This document shows positions 1 to 8,806 of a DNA stretch of 64,000 nucleotides, one piece after another. The notes beneath the pieces were generated by a model. That model searched no databases, was not told the origin of the DNA, and saw only the letters and a list, made by a program, of their open reading frames with translations. The position numbers and the translations under genes are program-made. This DNA is from Rhizobium sp. R635. Lineage in GTDB: Bacteria > Pseudomonadota > Alphaproteobacteria > Rhizobiales > Rhizobiaceae. The DNA lies in the NCBI RefSeq assembly GCF_002211285.1, contig NZ_LOKX01000004.1, positions 62,001 through 126,000 of the forward strand. The letters are read 5' to 3'. The stretch's first letter is position 1, and every line of letters starts with the position of its first letter.

Positions 1-1452
1 GTGCACGATATCGGCAAGAACATCGTCGGCGTCGTGCTTGCCTGCAACAATTACGAGATTGTCGACCTCGGCGTCATGGTGCCGGCGACGAAGATCCTCG
101 AAACGGCGATTGCCGAAAAGGTCGATATCATCGGCCTTTCCGGCCTGATCACGCCGTCGCTCGACGAAATGGTGCATGTCGCGGCCGAAATGGAGCGGCA
201 GGGCTTCGATATCCCGCTGCTGATCGGTGGCGCCACGACCAGCCGCGTGCATACCGCCGTGAAGATCCATCCCGGCTACGACAAGGGACAGGCGATCTAC
301 GTGACCGATGCGAGCCGCGCCGTCGGCGTCGTCTCGGCGCTGCTCTCGCCGGAAACGCGGCAGGGCTATGTCGACGATGTCAGGGCCGAATATGCCAAGG
401 TGGCGGCTGCCCATGCCCGCAGCGAAGCGGAGAAGGTGCGCCTGCCTCTGTCGCGGGCTCGCGAGAATGCGCATAAGGTCGACTGGTCGGCCTACAAGCC
501 GACGAAGCCTGAGTTCTTCGGCACGCGGGTGTTCGAGGATTACGATCTGGCGGAACTCGCCAGATACATCGACTGGACACCGTTCTTCCAGACCTGGGAA
601 CTGCGCGGCCGTTTCCCGGCCATTCTCGAAGACGAGAAGCAGGGCGAGGCGGCGCGTGCGCTGTGGGCCGATGCGCAGGCCATGCTCAAGAAGATCATCG
701 ACGAGAAGTGGTTCCGCCCGCGCGCCGTCATCGGCTTCTGGCCGGCCGGCGCCGTCGGCGACGATATCCGCCTCTTCACGGACGAAAGTCGCAGCCAGGA
801 GCTTGCCACTTTCTACACACTTCGCCAGCAGCTCTCGAAGCGGGACGGGCGTGCGAATGTGGCGCTGTCGGACTTCGTCGCGCCTGTCACGAGCGGCGTG
901 CAGGATTATGTCGGCGGCTTCGTGGTGACGGCCGGCATTGAGGAAATCGCCATCGCCGAACGTTTCGAGCGGTCGAACGACGACTATTCCTCGATCCTCG
1001 TCAAGGCGCTGGCCGACCGCTTCGCCGAAGCCTTTGCCGAGTGCATGCACGAAGAGGTGCGTCGCGAATATTGGGGCTATGCAAGGGATGAGCACCTCAG
1101 CAACGAGGATCTCATCGGTGAAGCCTATGCCGGCATTCGCCCGGCGCCGGGTTATCCCGCCCAGCCCGATCACACGGAAAAGGCGACGCTCTTCAAGCTG
1201 CTCGATGCGGAAAAAACCGCAGGGGTGAAGCTGACGGAGAGCTATGCGATGTGGCCCGGCTCATCCGTATCCGGCATCTATATCGGCCATCCCGACTCCT
1301 ATTATTTCGGCGTCGCCAAGGTGGAGCGCGACCAGGTGGAAGACTATGCCAAGCGCAAGGGCATGGAGATTTCCGAGGTCGAGCGGTGGCTTGGGCCGGT
1401 GCTGAACTACGTGCCTCGCAAGGCGGATGAGGAGATTGAGGACGCGGCGTAG
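1..1452 (+). CDS. metH: methionine synthase MetH, C-terminal part (5' end outside window)
   Basis: Cobalamin-dependent methionine synthase transfers a methyl group from methyltetrahydrofolate via cobalamin to homocysteine. The window opens inside the B12-binding domain: the first residues read VHDIGKN, the DxHxxG motif whose His is the lower cobalt ligand. The B12 fold runs to about residue 150. The reductive-activation (AdoMet) domain follows to residue 483, with RPAPGYP near residue 381 and [12 protein letters not shown] near 435. The homocysteine and folate domains lie upstream of base 1. The frame is open from base 1, so the GTG there is not a start. A SAM-cycle regulator and metF lie 35 kb downstream. 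Confidence 0.96.
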   Translation: MHDIGKNIVGVVLACNNYEIVDLGVMVPATKILETAIAEKVDIIGLSGLITPSLDEMVHVAAEMERQGFDIPLLIGGATTSRVHTAVKIHPGYDKGQAIYVTDASRAVGVVSALLSPETRQGYVDDVRAEYAKVAAAHARSEAEKVRLPLSRARENAHKVDWSAYKPTKPEFFGTRVFEDYDLAELARYIDWTPFFQTWELRGRFPAILEDEKQGEAARALWADAQAMLKKIIDEKWFRPRAVIGFWPAGAVGDDIRLFTDESRSQELATFYTLRQQLSKRDGRANVALSDFVAPVTSGVQDYVGGFVVTAGIEEIAIAERFERSNDDYSSILVKALADRFAEAFAECMHEEVRREYWGYARDEHLSNEDLIGEAYAGIRPAPGYPAQPDHTEKATLFKLLDAEKTAGVKLTESYAMWPGSSVSGIYIGHPDSYYFGVAKVERDQVEDYAKRKGMEISEVERWLGPVLNYVPRKADEEIEDAA

Positions 1453-1493
1453 AGACGCGCTCGCCGTTCTTAATGTGATGAATCAAGAGACAA

Positions 1494-1533
1494 TGAAGCC
1501 GGAAAGTGATTCACCTTCCGGCTTCATGCTTTT
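1494..1533 (+). terminator. rho-independent terminator after metH
   Basis: An 11-bp perfect stem (1494-1504 with 1516-1526) encloses an 11-nt loop and is followed by TGCTTTT. It starts about 40 nt after the metH stop, as expected for an intrinsic terminator. Confidence 0.75.
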
Positions 1534-1604
1534 GATGTGGCTCGATAATTCCCCCAGTCCGGCTGTTTGAATTCGATAGCGGAATCGAGATCGGCATGAT
1601 ATTC

Positions 1605-1618
1605 TTAGCCAAGTTAGC
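1605..1618 (+). promoter_or_regulatory. possible antitoxin operator (direct TTAGC repeats)
   Basis: TTAGC occurs at 1605-1609 and 1614-1618, nine bases apart, just ahead of the antitoxin gene. Toxin-antitoxin operons are usually autoregulated through repeats in this position. The assignment rests on position and repetition only. Confidence 0.3.
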
Positions 1619-1632
1619 TAATGAGGGCTGCG

Positions 1633-1866
1633 ATGCAAGTGACCATTCATGCGGCAAAGACCAATCTGTCGAAATTGATTGATGCCGCCCTTTCCGGTGA
1701 GGAAGTGGTGATCGCCAAGGGGCGCAAGCCTGTCGTGAAGATAATTCCGATCGTGCAGTCTTCCTTCAAGATCGGTCTGCTCAAAGGGCAGGTTGCTGGA
1801 GATGGGCCGGACTTTTTCGAGCCTATTGAGGAAAGCGAAGTCGCGGCCTGGGAAGGGATCGAGTGA
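1633..1866 (+). CDS. Phd/YefM-family antitoxin
   Basis: 77-residue protein with the Phd/YefM pattern: MQVTIHAAKTNLSKLID at the N-terminus, then GEEVVIAKGRKPVVKIIPI, which is the DNA-binding/dimerisation half. An acidic C-terminal tail would wrap the toxin. The ATG at 1633 is preferred over the in-frame ATG at 1621 because a GAGGG ribosome-binding site sits 5-6 nt before it. The family neutralises a partner toxin and represses its own operon. The stop overlaps the start of the PIN toxin (GTGA), so the two are translationally coupled. Confidence 0.85.
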   Translation: MQVTIHAAKTNLSKLIDAALSGEEVVIAKGRKPVVKIIPIVQSSFKIGLLKGQVAGDGPDFFEPIEESEVAAWEGIE

Positions 1867-2264
1867 ATTCGCTTCTGCTCGACACCCATGCCTGGGCGTG
1901 GTCGCTGACAGGCGACAAGCGGCTCTCGGCCAAGGCGATCGCTCTGATCGAAAAGGCTGAGACCATTCTTGTCAGCCCGATATCCCTGTTTGAAATCGGA
2001 CAGAAGGTGCGTCTCGGCAAATGGCCGGAGATGCAGCCTTTCGTCAGCCGGCTGCCGGACTTGTTGCAGGAGCAGGGCGCCATTGCAGCCGCATTGACCG
2101 CGGACGTCTGTCTGGCCGCAGCCACAATGGACTGGGCGCATCGTGATCCGTTCGACCGGTTTCTCGCTGCGACTGCCATGGAGAATGGGATACCGATCAT
2201 CTCCGCCGACGTGGTCTTCGATGAACTCGCCGGAAATCAACTTTGGATCGCCCGTTTCTGGTAG
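1863..2264 (+). CDS. PIN-domain toxin (VapC-like ribonuclease)
   Basis: 133-residue PIN-domain protein. The acidic metal-binding residues are visible: Asp in LLLDTHAWAW near residue 6, Glu in SLFEIGQK near 41, and Asp in DPFDRFLAA near 97 plus IISADVVFDEL near 117. PIN toxins cleave RNA in a Mg2+-dependent way when free of antitoxin. The GTG start overlaps the antitoxin stop (bases 1863-1866). The gene ends three bases before the convergent GntR gene. Pairing with a Phd-type rather than VapB-type antitoxin is common for this subfamily. The RNA target cannot be inferred. Confidence 0.85.
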   Translation: MNSLLLDTHAWAWSLTGDKRLSAKAIALIEKAETILVSPISLFEIGQKVRLGKWPEMQPFVSRLPDLLQEQGAIAAALTADVCLAAATMDWAHRDPFDRFLAATAMENGIPIISADVVFDELAGNQLWIARFW

Positions 2265-2267
2265 GGC

Positions 2268-3032
2268 TTATGTGACCCCAATCGTCAGCTCGGCCACGAA
2301 GTCATAGGCATCGCCGCGATAGAGCGAGCGGGTGAATTCTACGGCGCGGCCGGAACCGAGATAGGAGATGCGCTCGATCGACAGGCCGGCCGCACCGACG
2401 GGGACGCCGAGAAGCTGGGCGTCGGCTTCCTTCATATTGGTCGCCGAAATGCGCTGTACGGCGCGCACCGGACGGACGTTGAGGCGTTCGAGTTCGGCGT
2501 AGAGCGAATTGGTGACGGCGGAGGGGTCGGGCAGGAATTCGCCGGAGACGCTGGCGTTTTCGATTGCCAATGGCTGGTCGTCGGCGATGCGCAGGCGGGA
2601 GAGGCGTGAAACCTTCACGTCGGTGCCGAGGCCGAGGATCATCATCTCGTCGGGCGAGGGGGTGTGGACGCCCTTGTGCAGCCATTCGGAGCGGGACGAC
2701 ATGCCACGGCGCGCCATATCCTCTGTAAAGGAGGTGAGTTGCGACAGGCGTTGTTCGACCTTGGAAACCGGCTTGGCGACGAAGGTGCCCGAGCCATGGC
2801 GGCGCACCAGCAGTCCGTCGGCGACGAGTTCGTCGATCGCCTTGCGCACGGTGACGCGGCTGACGGCGGCGAATTCGGCGATGTCGCGTTCGGGCGGCAG
2901 CGCATCGCCGTGGCCGAGCGTACCGGTGCGCACGGCTTCTTCGAGCGTGCGGCGCAGCTTGACATAGAGCGGGCCGGTGCCGGCCGCTTGTAGCCGCTGC
3001 AGGGACAGGAGGGTGGCGAGATCGTCGGTCAT
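2268..3032 (-). CDS. GntR-family regulator, HutC/UTRA type
   Basis: 254 residues: an N-terminal winged helix (about 18-85, with LPPERDIAEFAAVSRVTVRK) followed by a UTRA ligand-binding domain (about 95-250). HutC/NagR-type members sense sugar phosphates, histidine intermediates and similar ligands. The start at 3032 overlaps the stop of the upstream kinase gene by four bases (ATGA), so the two form one minus-strand operon. An upstream in-frame extension to 3188 would run into the kinase and is not needed. The neighbouring kinase and divergent sugar importer suggest it controls this locus in response to an amino-sugar phosphate. The ligand is inferred. Confidence 0.85.
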   Translation of the reverse strand: MTDDLATLLSLQRLQAAGTGPLYVKLRRTLEEAVRTGTLGHGDALPPERDIAEFAAVSRVTVRKAIDELVADGLLVRRHGSGTFVAKPVSKVEQRLSQLTSFTEDMARRGMSSRSEWLHKGVHTPSPDEMMILGLGTDVKVSRLSRLRIADDQPLAIENASVSGEFLPDPSAVTNSLYAELERLNVRPVRAVQRISATNMKEADAQLLGVPVGAAGLSIERISYLGSGRAVEFTRSLYRGDAYDFVAELTIGVT

Positions 3033-3910
3033 GCCGCACCTTTCTGCTGATCGTTCAGGAGCTTGACCGCAAGTTCCACCGCGCCCTGCAGCGCATCGTT
3101 CTTCGGCCTGGCGAGCAGCGGCTTGTAGCGGGAAAGCCAGGGCTCGTAGGCTTCCGCAAGGCCGCCGAGCAGGCAGATGGACGGGCATTCCGGCCAGAGC
3201 AGCGCGTCGAGGCTTTCGCCGATCGCCGTTGCGGCATCCTTGACGATGCCGATCGCAACCACATCGCCTTCGGCGGCGTGCTTGAAGACCATGGGCGCGT
3301 AGCGGGCGAAATCCGTCGGCCGCGCCGTATGGGCGAAATCGACGATGCGCTCCGGGTCGTTGCCGTATTCGGCCATGATCGCTTCTGTGATCGCCGATCC
3401 CAAGCGCACCCCGTCATGGGCGAGCAGCGCGTGTTCCATGAGGTCGCGGCCGAGGCGGGCGCCGCTTGCCTGGTCGCCGACGATGAAGCCCCAGCCGCCG
3501 ATGCCGTTCAGCCGGCCATCTCTTCGCGCATTATAGACCGAGCCGGTGCCGAAGGCGCCGACGATGCCGTCGGCATCGCCGAGCGCGCCCTGCAGGGAAA
3601 TCAGGGCGTCGGTGACGACACGGCCTTCGGCAAAGGGCAGGGCTCTTTCGATTCGCTGGCCGTAATCCATGACATTGGCGCCGGCGACGCCGACGACTGA
3701 TACTGCCGAGGTCACAGCTTCGGCGTCGAGACCGGCGTCGCTGAGCGCCTGCCGGGCGGATTCGACGATGTTGAGGAGAGAGTTTTCCAGGTCGGACAGA
3801 ATGTTGGCGGGGCCTGCCTTGCCGCGGCCGAGGACATTGCCGTCTTTATCCGCGACCGCTGCCCGGCAGCTCGTTCCGCCGCCATCTATGCCGATTGCAA
3901 GCTCCGTCAT
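3029..3910 (-). CDS. BadF/BadG-type ATPase, probable N-acetylglucosamine/glucosamine kinase
   Basis: 293 residues of the ASKHA fold. The phosphate-1 loop IGIDGGGTSCRAAVAD is at residues 6-21. A second glycine-rich motif GAFGTGSVYNARR lies near 118, and the adenosine loop LLGGLAEAY is near 249. This BadF/BcrA-type family includes N-acetylglucosamine and glucosamine kinases of about 290-320 residues. It would phosphorylate the sugar delivered by the divergent ABC importer. It is first in a two-gene operon with the GntR regulator. The exact sugar is not shown by the sequence, and no nagA or nagB gene is present nearby. Confidence 0.8.
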   Translation of the reverse strand: MTELAIGIDGGGTSCRAAVADKDGNVLGRGKAGPANILSDLENSLLNIVESARQALSDAGLDAEAVTSAVSVVGVAGANVMDYGQRIERALPFAEGRVVTDALISLQGALGDADGIVGAFGTGSVYNARRDGRLNGIGGWGFIVGDQASGARLGRDLMEHALLAHDGVRLGSAITEAIMAEYGNDPERIVDFAHTARPTDFARYAPMVFKHAAEGDVVAIGIVKDAATAIGESLDALLWPECPSICLLGGLAEAYEPWLSRYKPLLARPKNDALQGAVELAVKLLNDQQKGAA

Positions 3911-4433
3911 CGGGCCTCCGATACGCCGTTCCCCTTGGTTTTCCTACAATACCAAAAAAATACCATTTACCAAGTGGGAATTGCGGAGAAATTTTATCTT
4001 TTTATCATATTGATTTTACTTGATAAAATTTTTTAATGAAGTTTGTTGTGGCGAAAAGTTAAAATTTGGCTGGACAATTGGTATTTTTTTGGACTTAATT
4101 CGACAAAAGGGAACAGCATTTCGAAGCCTACGAAAATCGGCAGCAAAGCCAAGCCGGAACCGCTTCGAGGATGATTGCCAGAATGCCAGCGGCCTGTCGG
4201 GCCGGCGGTGGAATTCAGGCGGGCATCGGCTTTCCCATCATTTCAGCGCGTCCGGTGCAGGTCACCGAAACGCGCGCAATACGGCCGCAGGCGATCCGCC
4301 TTCGCGTCCATCGAGCTTTCGGGGCCGGCAGTTGCTGGCGGCCCTCCAAGGGGCGTTGGGTGTTTCCTCATGCACGCCAATTGCTTGTTTCAGATCGAAA
4401 ACGGCGCCTATCGGCGCTAAACAGGAGAGGGAA
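3911..4433. promoter_or_regulatory. divergent control region between kinase/regulator and sugar importer
   Basis: A 523-bp gene-free region that is markedly AT-rich between about 3945 and 4110. It holds a 14-base sequence CCAAAAAAATACCA at 3952-3965 and its exact reverse complement at 4079-4092. ATACCA recurs within the left copy. A 10-bp inverted repeat (3989-3998 with 4022-4031) could form a hairpin. The TGGTAT half-sites resemble those reported for HutC/NagR-type GntR proteins. From 4096 to 4420 no clear signal is seen. An AGGAGAGGGAA ribosome-binding site precedes the importer gene. Confidence 0.45.
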
Positions 4434-5693
4434 ATGAAAAACACTGCTCTGAAAAGCTTCCTGCTTGCCTCCAGCCTGCTGACGTCGGCAGGTCTCGTCC
4501 ACGCCGCCGATGTCACGCTGACTGTGGAAAGCTGGCGCAACGACGACCTGCAGATCTGGCAGGAGAAGATCATCCCGGCGTTCGAAGCCAAGAACCCGGG
4601 CATCAAGATCGTCTTCTCGCCGACCGCGCCGACCGAATACAACGCTTCGCTGAACGCCAAGCTCGATGCCGGCTCCGCAGGCGACATCATCACCTGCCGT
4701 CCGTTCGACGCCTCGCTCGAACTCTTCAACAAGAAGCAGCTCGTCGACATCACCAGCCTGCCGGGCATGGAGAACTTCTCGCCGGTCGCCAAGGCGGCCT
4801 GGTCGACCGACGACGGCAAGTCCACCTTCTGCGTGCCGATGGCTTCGGTCATCCATGGCTTCATCTACAACAAGGATGCCTTCGACAAGCTCGGCATATC
4901 AATTCCGAAGACGGAAGACGAGTTCTTCGCAGCCCTCGACAAGATCAAGGCCGACGGCACCTATATCCCGCTCGCCATGGGCACGAAGGATCTCTGGGAA
5001 GCCGCGACCATGGGCTACCAGAACATCGGCCCGAACTACTGGGAGGGTGAGGAAGGCCGTGAAGCCCTGATCGCCGGCAAGCAGAAGTTGACGGATGCCG
5101 ACTGGGTCAAGCCCTATGAAGAGCTTGCCAAGTGGAAGCCCTATCTCGGCGACGGTTTCGAAGCCCAGACCTATTCGGACAGCCAGAACCTCTTCACCCT
5201 CGGCCGCGCCGCCATCTACCCTGCCGGCTCCTGGGAAATCGCGCTCTTCAACACGCAGGCGCAGTTCAAGATGGGCGCCTTCCCGCCGCCGGTTCCGAAG
5301 GCCGGCGACCAGGGCTACATCTCCGATCATCCGGATATCGGCGTTGCCCTGAACGCCAAGAGCACGCATGCCGAGGAAGCCAAGAAGTTCCTGAGCTGGG
5401 TCGCTTCGCCCGAGTTCGCCGACATCTATGCGAACTCCCTGCCGGGCTTCTTCAGCTTGAACTCCAACCCGGTGAAGATGTCCGATCCGCTTGCCCAGGA
5501 ATTCGTCTCCTGGCGCGGCCCGTACAAGTCGACCGTGCGCTCGACCTACCAGATCCTGTCGCGCGGCACGCCGAACCTCGAAAACGAGACCTGGGTGGAA
5601 TCGGCCAACGTGATCAACGGCACGGATACGCCTGCGGTTGCCGCCGAAAAGCTGCAGAAGGGCCTCGACAGCTGGTACAAGCCGGCCAAGTGA
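4434..5693 (+). CDS. sugar ABC transporter, periplasmic substrate-binding protein (family 1)
   Basis: 419 residues with a Sec signal peptide (MKNTALKSFLLASSLLTSAG, likely cut after VHAA) and an extracellular solute-binding family 1 fold. The mature start VTLTVESWRNDDLQIWQEKI is typical of sugar-binding members. It would capture the sugar in the periplasm for the two permeases downstream. The start at 4434 follows a strong AGGAGAGGGAA ribosome-binding site; an upstream extension of the frame lacks a signal peptide. A palindromic repeat lies between this gene and the permeases. The sugar identity is inferred only from the kinase and GntR neighbours. Confidence 0.9.
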   Translation: MKNTALKSFLLASSLLTSAGLVHAADVTLTVESWRNDDLQIWQEKIIPAFEAKNPGIKIVFSPTAPTEYNASLNAKLDAGSAGDIITCRPFDASLELFNKKQLVDITSLPGMENFSPVAKAAWSTDDGKSTFCVPMASVIHGFIYNKDAFDKLGISIPKTEDEFFAALDKIKADGTYIPLAMGTKDLWEAATMGYQNIGPNYWEGEEGREALIAGKQKLTDADWVKPYEELAKWKPYLGDGFEAQTYSDSQNLFTLGRAAIYPAGSWEIALFNTQAQFKMGAFPPPVPKAGDQGYISDHPDIGVALNAKSTHAEEAKKFLSWVASPEFADIYANSLPGFFSLNSNPVKMSDPLAQEFVSWRGPYKSTVRSTYQILSRGTPNLENETWVESANVINGTDTPAVAAEKLQKGLDSWYKPAK

Positions 5694-5700
5694 TGTGAAA

Positions 5701-5835
5701 CCCCTCCCCAACCCCTCCCCACAAGGGGAGGGGCTTAGCCGGCCGCAAATGCGCGGTTCCGGCAGGGAGGGGATCGTTCCGCGAGTCTTCTTCCCCCTTG
5801 TGGGGAAGATGGCCGGCAGGCCAGAAGGGGTCTTT
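5701..5835. repeat. mosaic palindromic intergenic repeat (RIME-like), copy 1
   Basis: A composite palindrome: CCCCTCCCCACAAGGGGAGGGG near 5714-5733, then CCCCTTGTGGGGAAGATGGC and CCGGCAGGCC near 5796-5823. The core GGGGAAG..GCCGGCAGG.. recurs in related form near 10015-10048 and 19390-19440. It resembles the mosaic intergenic elements known from rhizobial genomes. Here it sits between the abundant binding-protein gene and the permease genes, where a stable hairpin could protect the upstream mRNA. Confidence 0.7.
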
Positions 5836-5941
5836 CGTCACGCCGAGGCATGGCGGTTCGCCTTAGCGAAGAGGCATCTTGACGATGCATAAGAGTCCAA
5901 CTTCCCGGCTCCAAGATCTATCTAACAACAAGGCAAAAGCC

Positions 5942-6889
5942 ATGAGCGAAACCGACAACGCGGCCGATATCGTCCCGATCAAGCGCCCGGTGCGCTGGCA
6001 CATCTTCGTCTTCATGCTGCCCGCGGTGATCGTCTATTCCGCCGTCATGGTGCTGCCGCTCATCGAAACGCTGAGGCTCTCGCTCTACAATACGGTCGAT
6101 GGGCAGCCTGCCTTCGTCGGCCTGGCGAATTTCAAGGTTCTGTTCGGCGATCCGCGCTGGGCGCATGATTTCTGGAACGCGCTCGTCAACAACCTGATCT
6201 TCTTCGTCATCCACATGTGCGTGCAGAACCCGATCGGCATTGCGCTTGCAGCCTTGCTTTCGGTGCCGAAGCTTAGGGGTGTCGCCTTCTACCGCACGGC
6301 GATATTCCTGCCGACACTGCTCTCCTTCGTCATCGTCGGCTTCATCTGGAAGCTGATCCTGTCGCCGATCTGGGGTGTGGCGCCCTGGATGCTCGATCTC
6401 ATCGGTCTGAAATTCCTGTTCGCGCCGTGGCTTGGGAAGCCGGGTTCGGCGCTGATCGCGGTGTCGCTGATCTCGAACTGGCAATATATCGGCATTCCGA
6501 TGATGCTGATCTATGCAGCACTTCTCAGCATCCCCGAAGAGGTGATCGAGGCGGCGGAATGCGACGGCGTCACCGGCTGGGCGCAGTTCTGGAAGATCAA
6601 GCTGCCGCTCATCCTGCCGGCGATCGGCATCATCTCGATCCTGACCTTCGTCGGCAATTTCAATGCCTTCGACCTGATCTACACCGTGCAGGGCGCGCTT
6701 GCCGGGCCCGATATGTCGACCGACATTCTCGGCACGCTGCTCTACCGCACCTTCTTCGGTTTCCAGCTTCAGCTCGGCGACCGCTCGATGGGCGCGACGA
6801 TTGCGACCGTAATGTTCCTCATCATTCTCGCCGGCGTCTCGCTTTATCTCTTCGTCATCCAGCGGCGCATGCGTCGCTACCAGTTCTGA
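5942..6889 (+). CDS. sugar ABC transporter permease (MalF/UgpA type)
   Basis: 315-residue inner-membrane protein with about six transmembrane helices, the first at HIFVFMLPAVIVYSAVMVLP. The cytoplasmic EAA loop for contacting the ATPase reads EEVIEAAECDGVTGWAQFWKI near residue 200. It pairs with the next permease to form the translocation pore. The start is uncertain: ATG 5942 fits the usual short N-terminus, while ATG 5885 (GAAGAGG upstream) would add 19 residues. It is nine bases from the second permease, so they are one operon. Confidence 0.88.
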   Translation: MSETDNAADIVPIKRPVRWHIFVFMLPAVIVYSAVMVLPLIETLRLSLYNTVDGQPAFVGLANFKVLFGDPRWAHDFWNALVNNLIFFVIHMCVQNPIGIALAALLSVPKLRGVAFYRTAIFLPTLLSFVIVGFIWKLILSPIWGVAPWMLDLIGLKFLFAPWLGKPGSALIAVSLISNWQYIGIPMMLIYAALLSIPEEVIEAAECDGVTGWAQFWKIKLPLILPAIGIISILTFVGNFNAFDLIYTVQGALAGPDMSTDILGTLLYRTFFGFQLQLGDRSMGATIATVMFLIILAGVSLYLFVIQRRMRRYQF

Positions 6890-6898
6890 GGAGCGCGC

Positions 6899-7738
6899 AT
6901 GTCCAAGGCACGCACATCTCCCATCCGCACCGGCCTCGTGCATCTGGCGCTCGGCGCCTATACGCTGGTCGCGCTGTTTCCGGTGTTCCTGACCATCGTC
7001 AACTCGTTCAAGGATCGCGCCTCGATCTTCCGCGAGCCGCTGATGATCCCGACGCCGTCGACCTTCAGCCTCGTCGGCTACCAGACGGTGCTGGGGCAGG
7101 GCGATTTCGCCACCTATTTCCAGAACAGCTTCATCGTCACGATCGTCTCGATCCTGCTGGTGCTGCTCTTCGGCGCCATGGCGGCCTTCGCGCTGTCGGA
7201 ATACCGTTTCCGCGGCAATATGCTGCTCGGCCTCTATATGGCGATCGGCATCATGATCCCGATCCGTCTCGGCACGGTGGCGATCCTGCAGGGCATGGTG
7301 GCGGCCGGCCTCGTCAATACGCTGACGGCGCTGATCCTCGTCTATACCGCGCAGGGCATACCGCTTGCGATCTTCATCCTGTCGGAATTCATGCGCACGG
7401 TCTCGGATGATCTCAAGAATGCCGGACGCATCGACGGCCTCTCCGAATATGCGATCTTCTTCCGCCTGGTGCTGCCGCTGGTGCGCCCGGCCATGGCGAC
7501 GGTCGCTGTCTTCACGATGATCCCGATCTGGAACGACCTCTGGTTCCCGCTGATCCTGGCGCCTGCGGAAAGCACCAAGACCGTGACGCTCGGCTCGCAG
7601 ATCTTCATCGGCCAGTTCGTCACCAACTGGAATGCGGTGCTGGCGGCGCTCTCGCTCGCCATCCTGCCGATCCTGGTCCTCTACGTCATCTTCTCGCGCC
7701 AGCTGATCCGCGGCATCACCTCGGGAGCGGTCAAATGA
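6899..7738 (+). CDS. sugar ABC transporter permease (MalG/UgpE type)
   Basis: 279 residues with about six transmembrane helices, beginning at GLVHLALGAYTLVALFPVFLTIVNSFK. The EAA loop LKNAGRIDGLSEYAIFFRLVLPL is near residues 170-195. It partners the preceding permease. A GAGGAGCG ribosome-binding site precedes the ATG. The stop overlaps the next gene (ATGA at 7735-7738), indicating coupled translation with the oxidoreductase. Confidence 0.9.
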   Translation: MSKARTSPIRTGLVHLALGAYTLVALFPVFLTIVNSFKDRASIFREPLMIPTPSTFSLVGYQTVLGQGDFATYFQNSFIVTIVSILLVLLFGAMAAFALSEYRFRGNMLLGLYMAIGIMIPIRLGTVAILQGMVAAGLVNTLTALILVYTAQGIPLAIFILSEFMRTVSDDLKNAGRIDGLSEYAIFFRLVLPLVRPAMATVAVFTMIPIWNDLWFPLILAPAESTKTVTLGSQIFIGQFVTNWNAVLAALSLAILPILVLYVIFSRQLIRGITSGAVK

Positions 7739-8796
7739 GCCAGGAGAAACCGATCCGCGTCCTCGTTGCCGGCCTCGGCAACATGGGCCGCAGCCATGCG
7801 CTCGCCTATCACAACAATCCCGGCTTCGAGATCGTCGGTCTCGTCAACCGCTCGGTGCCGAAGCTGGAGCCAGAACTGCAGGGCTATACTGTTCACTCCG
7901 ACTTCGCGACGGCGCTTGCGGAGCTGAAGCCAGATCTCTGCTCGATCAACACCTATTCCGACAGCCATGCCGACTATGCCGTCGCCGCTTTCGAGGCCGG
8001 CTGCGACGTCTTCGTCGAGAAGCCGCTGGCGACCACCGTCGCGGATGCCGAGCGGGTCGTGGCGGCGGCTGAGAAGGCCGGACGCAAGCTGGTGATCGGC
8101 TATATCCTGCGGCATCACCCGTCCTGGACGAAGCTGATCGAGGAGGCGCGCAAGCTCGGTCCGCCTTACGTCTTCCGCATGAATCTCAACCAGCAGTCCA
8201 GTGGCCCGACCTGGGCGACGCACAAGTCGCTGATGCGCACGACTTCGCCGATCGTCGATTGCGGCGTGCATTATGTCGACGTCATGTGCCAGATCACCGA
8301 CGCCAGCGCCGTCGAGGTGCGCGGCATGGGGCTGCGCCTGTCCGATGAGATCGCAGCCGACATGTATAATTACGGACAGCTGCAGGTGCTGTTCGAAGAC
8401 GGTTCGGTCGGCTGGTACGAAGCCGGCTGGGGGCCGATGATCTCGGAGACCGCCTTCTTCGTGAAGGACGTGATGTCGCCGAAGGGGGCGGTGTCGATCG
8501 TCATGGATCCGAACGCCAAGTCCGACGATATCGATACGCACACCAAGACCTCCGTGATCCGTCTGCATACGGCCGAAACCGGCCCGGACGGCAAGTTCAT
8601 CCGGCCAGACCAGGACATGCAGATGACGGGCGAGCCCGGTCATCAGGCGCTCTGCGACCTGGAACAGGCCTTCATGCTGAGGGCGATCCGCGAGGATCTG
8701 AACCTCGATCGCCATATGGCGGATGCGGTGGCGTCGCTGCGCATCTGCCTTGCCGCCGACGAGAGCGTGCGTACCGGCCAGCCGGTCAGATTGTAA
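7735..8796 (+). CDS. Gfo/Idh/MocA-family NAD(P)-dependent oxidoreductase
   Basis: 353 residues. An N-terminal Rossmann domain starts with [20 protein letters not shown] (GxGxxG, residues 9-28), followed by the family EKPL motif near residue 98 ([11 protein letters not shown]). The C-terminal alpha/beta domain carries [11 protein letters not shown] near 178, where the conserved His and Asp of the sugar-binding site are expected. Members oxidise or reduce sugars and inositols. Its position between permease and ATPase genes suggests it acts on the imported sugar. The substrate is unknown. Confidence 0.88.
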   Translation: MSQEKPIRVLVAGLGNMGRSHALAYHNNPGFEIVGLVNRSVPKLEPELQGYTVHSDFATALAELKPDLCSINTYSDSHADYAVAAFEAGCDVFVEKPLATTVADAERVVAAAEKAGRKLVIGYILRHHPSWTKLIEEARKLGPPYVFRMNLNQQSSGPTWATHKSLMRTTSPIVDCGVHYVDVMCQITDASAVEVRGMGLRLSDEIAADMYNYGQLQVLFEDGSVGWYEAGWGPMISETAFFVKDVMSPKGAVSIVMDPNAKSDDIDTHTKTSVIRLHTAETGPDGKFIRPDQDMQMTGEPGHQALCDLEQAFMLRAIREDLNLDRHMADAVASLRICLAADESVRTGQPVRL

Positions 8797-8806
8797 GGGA
8801 AAGACA

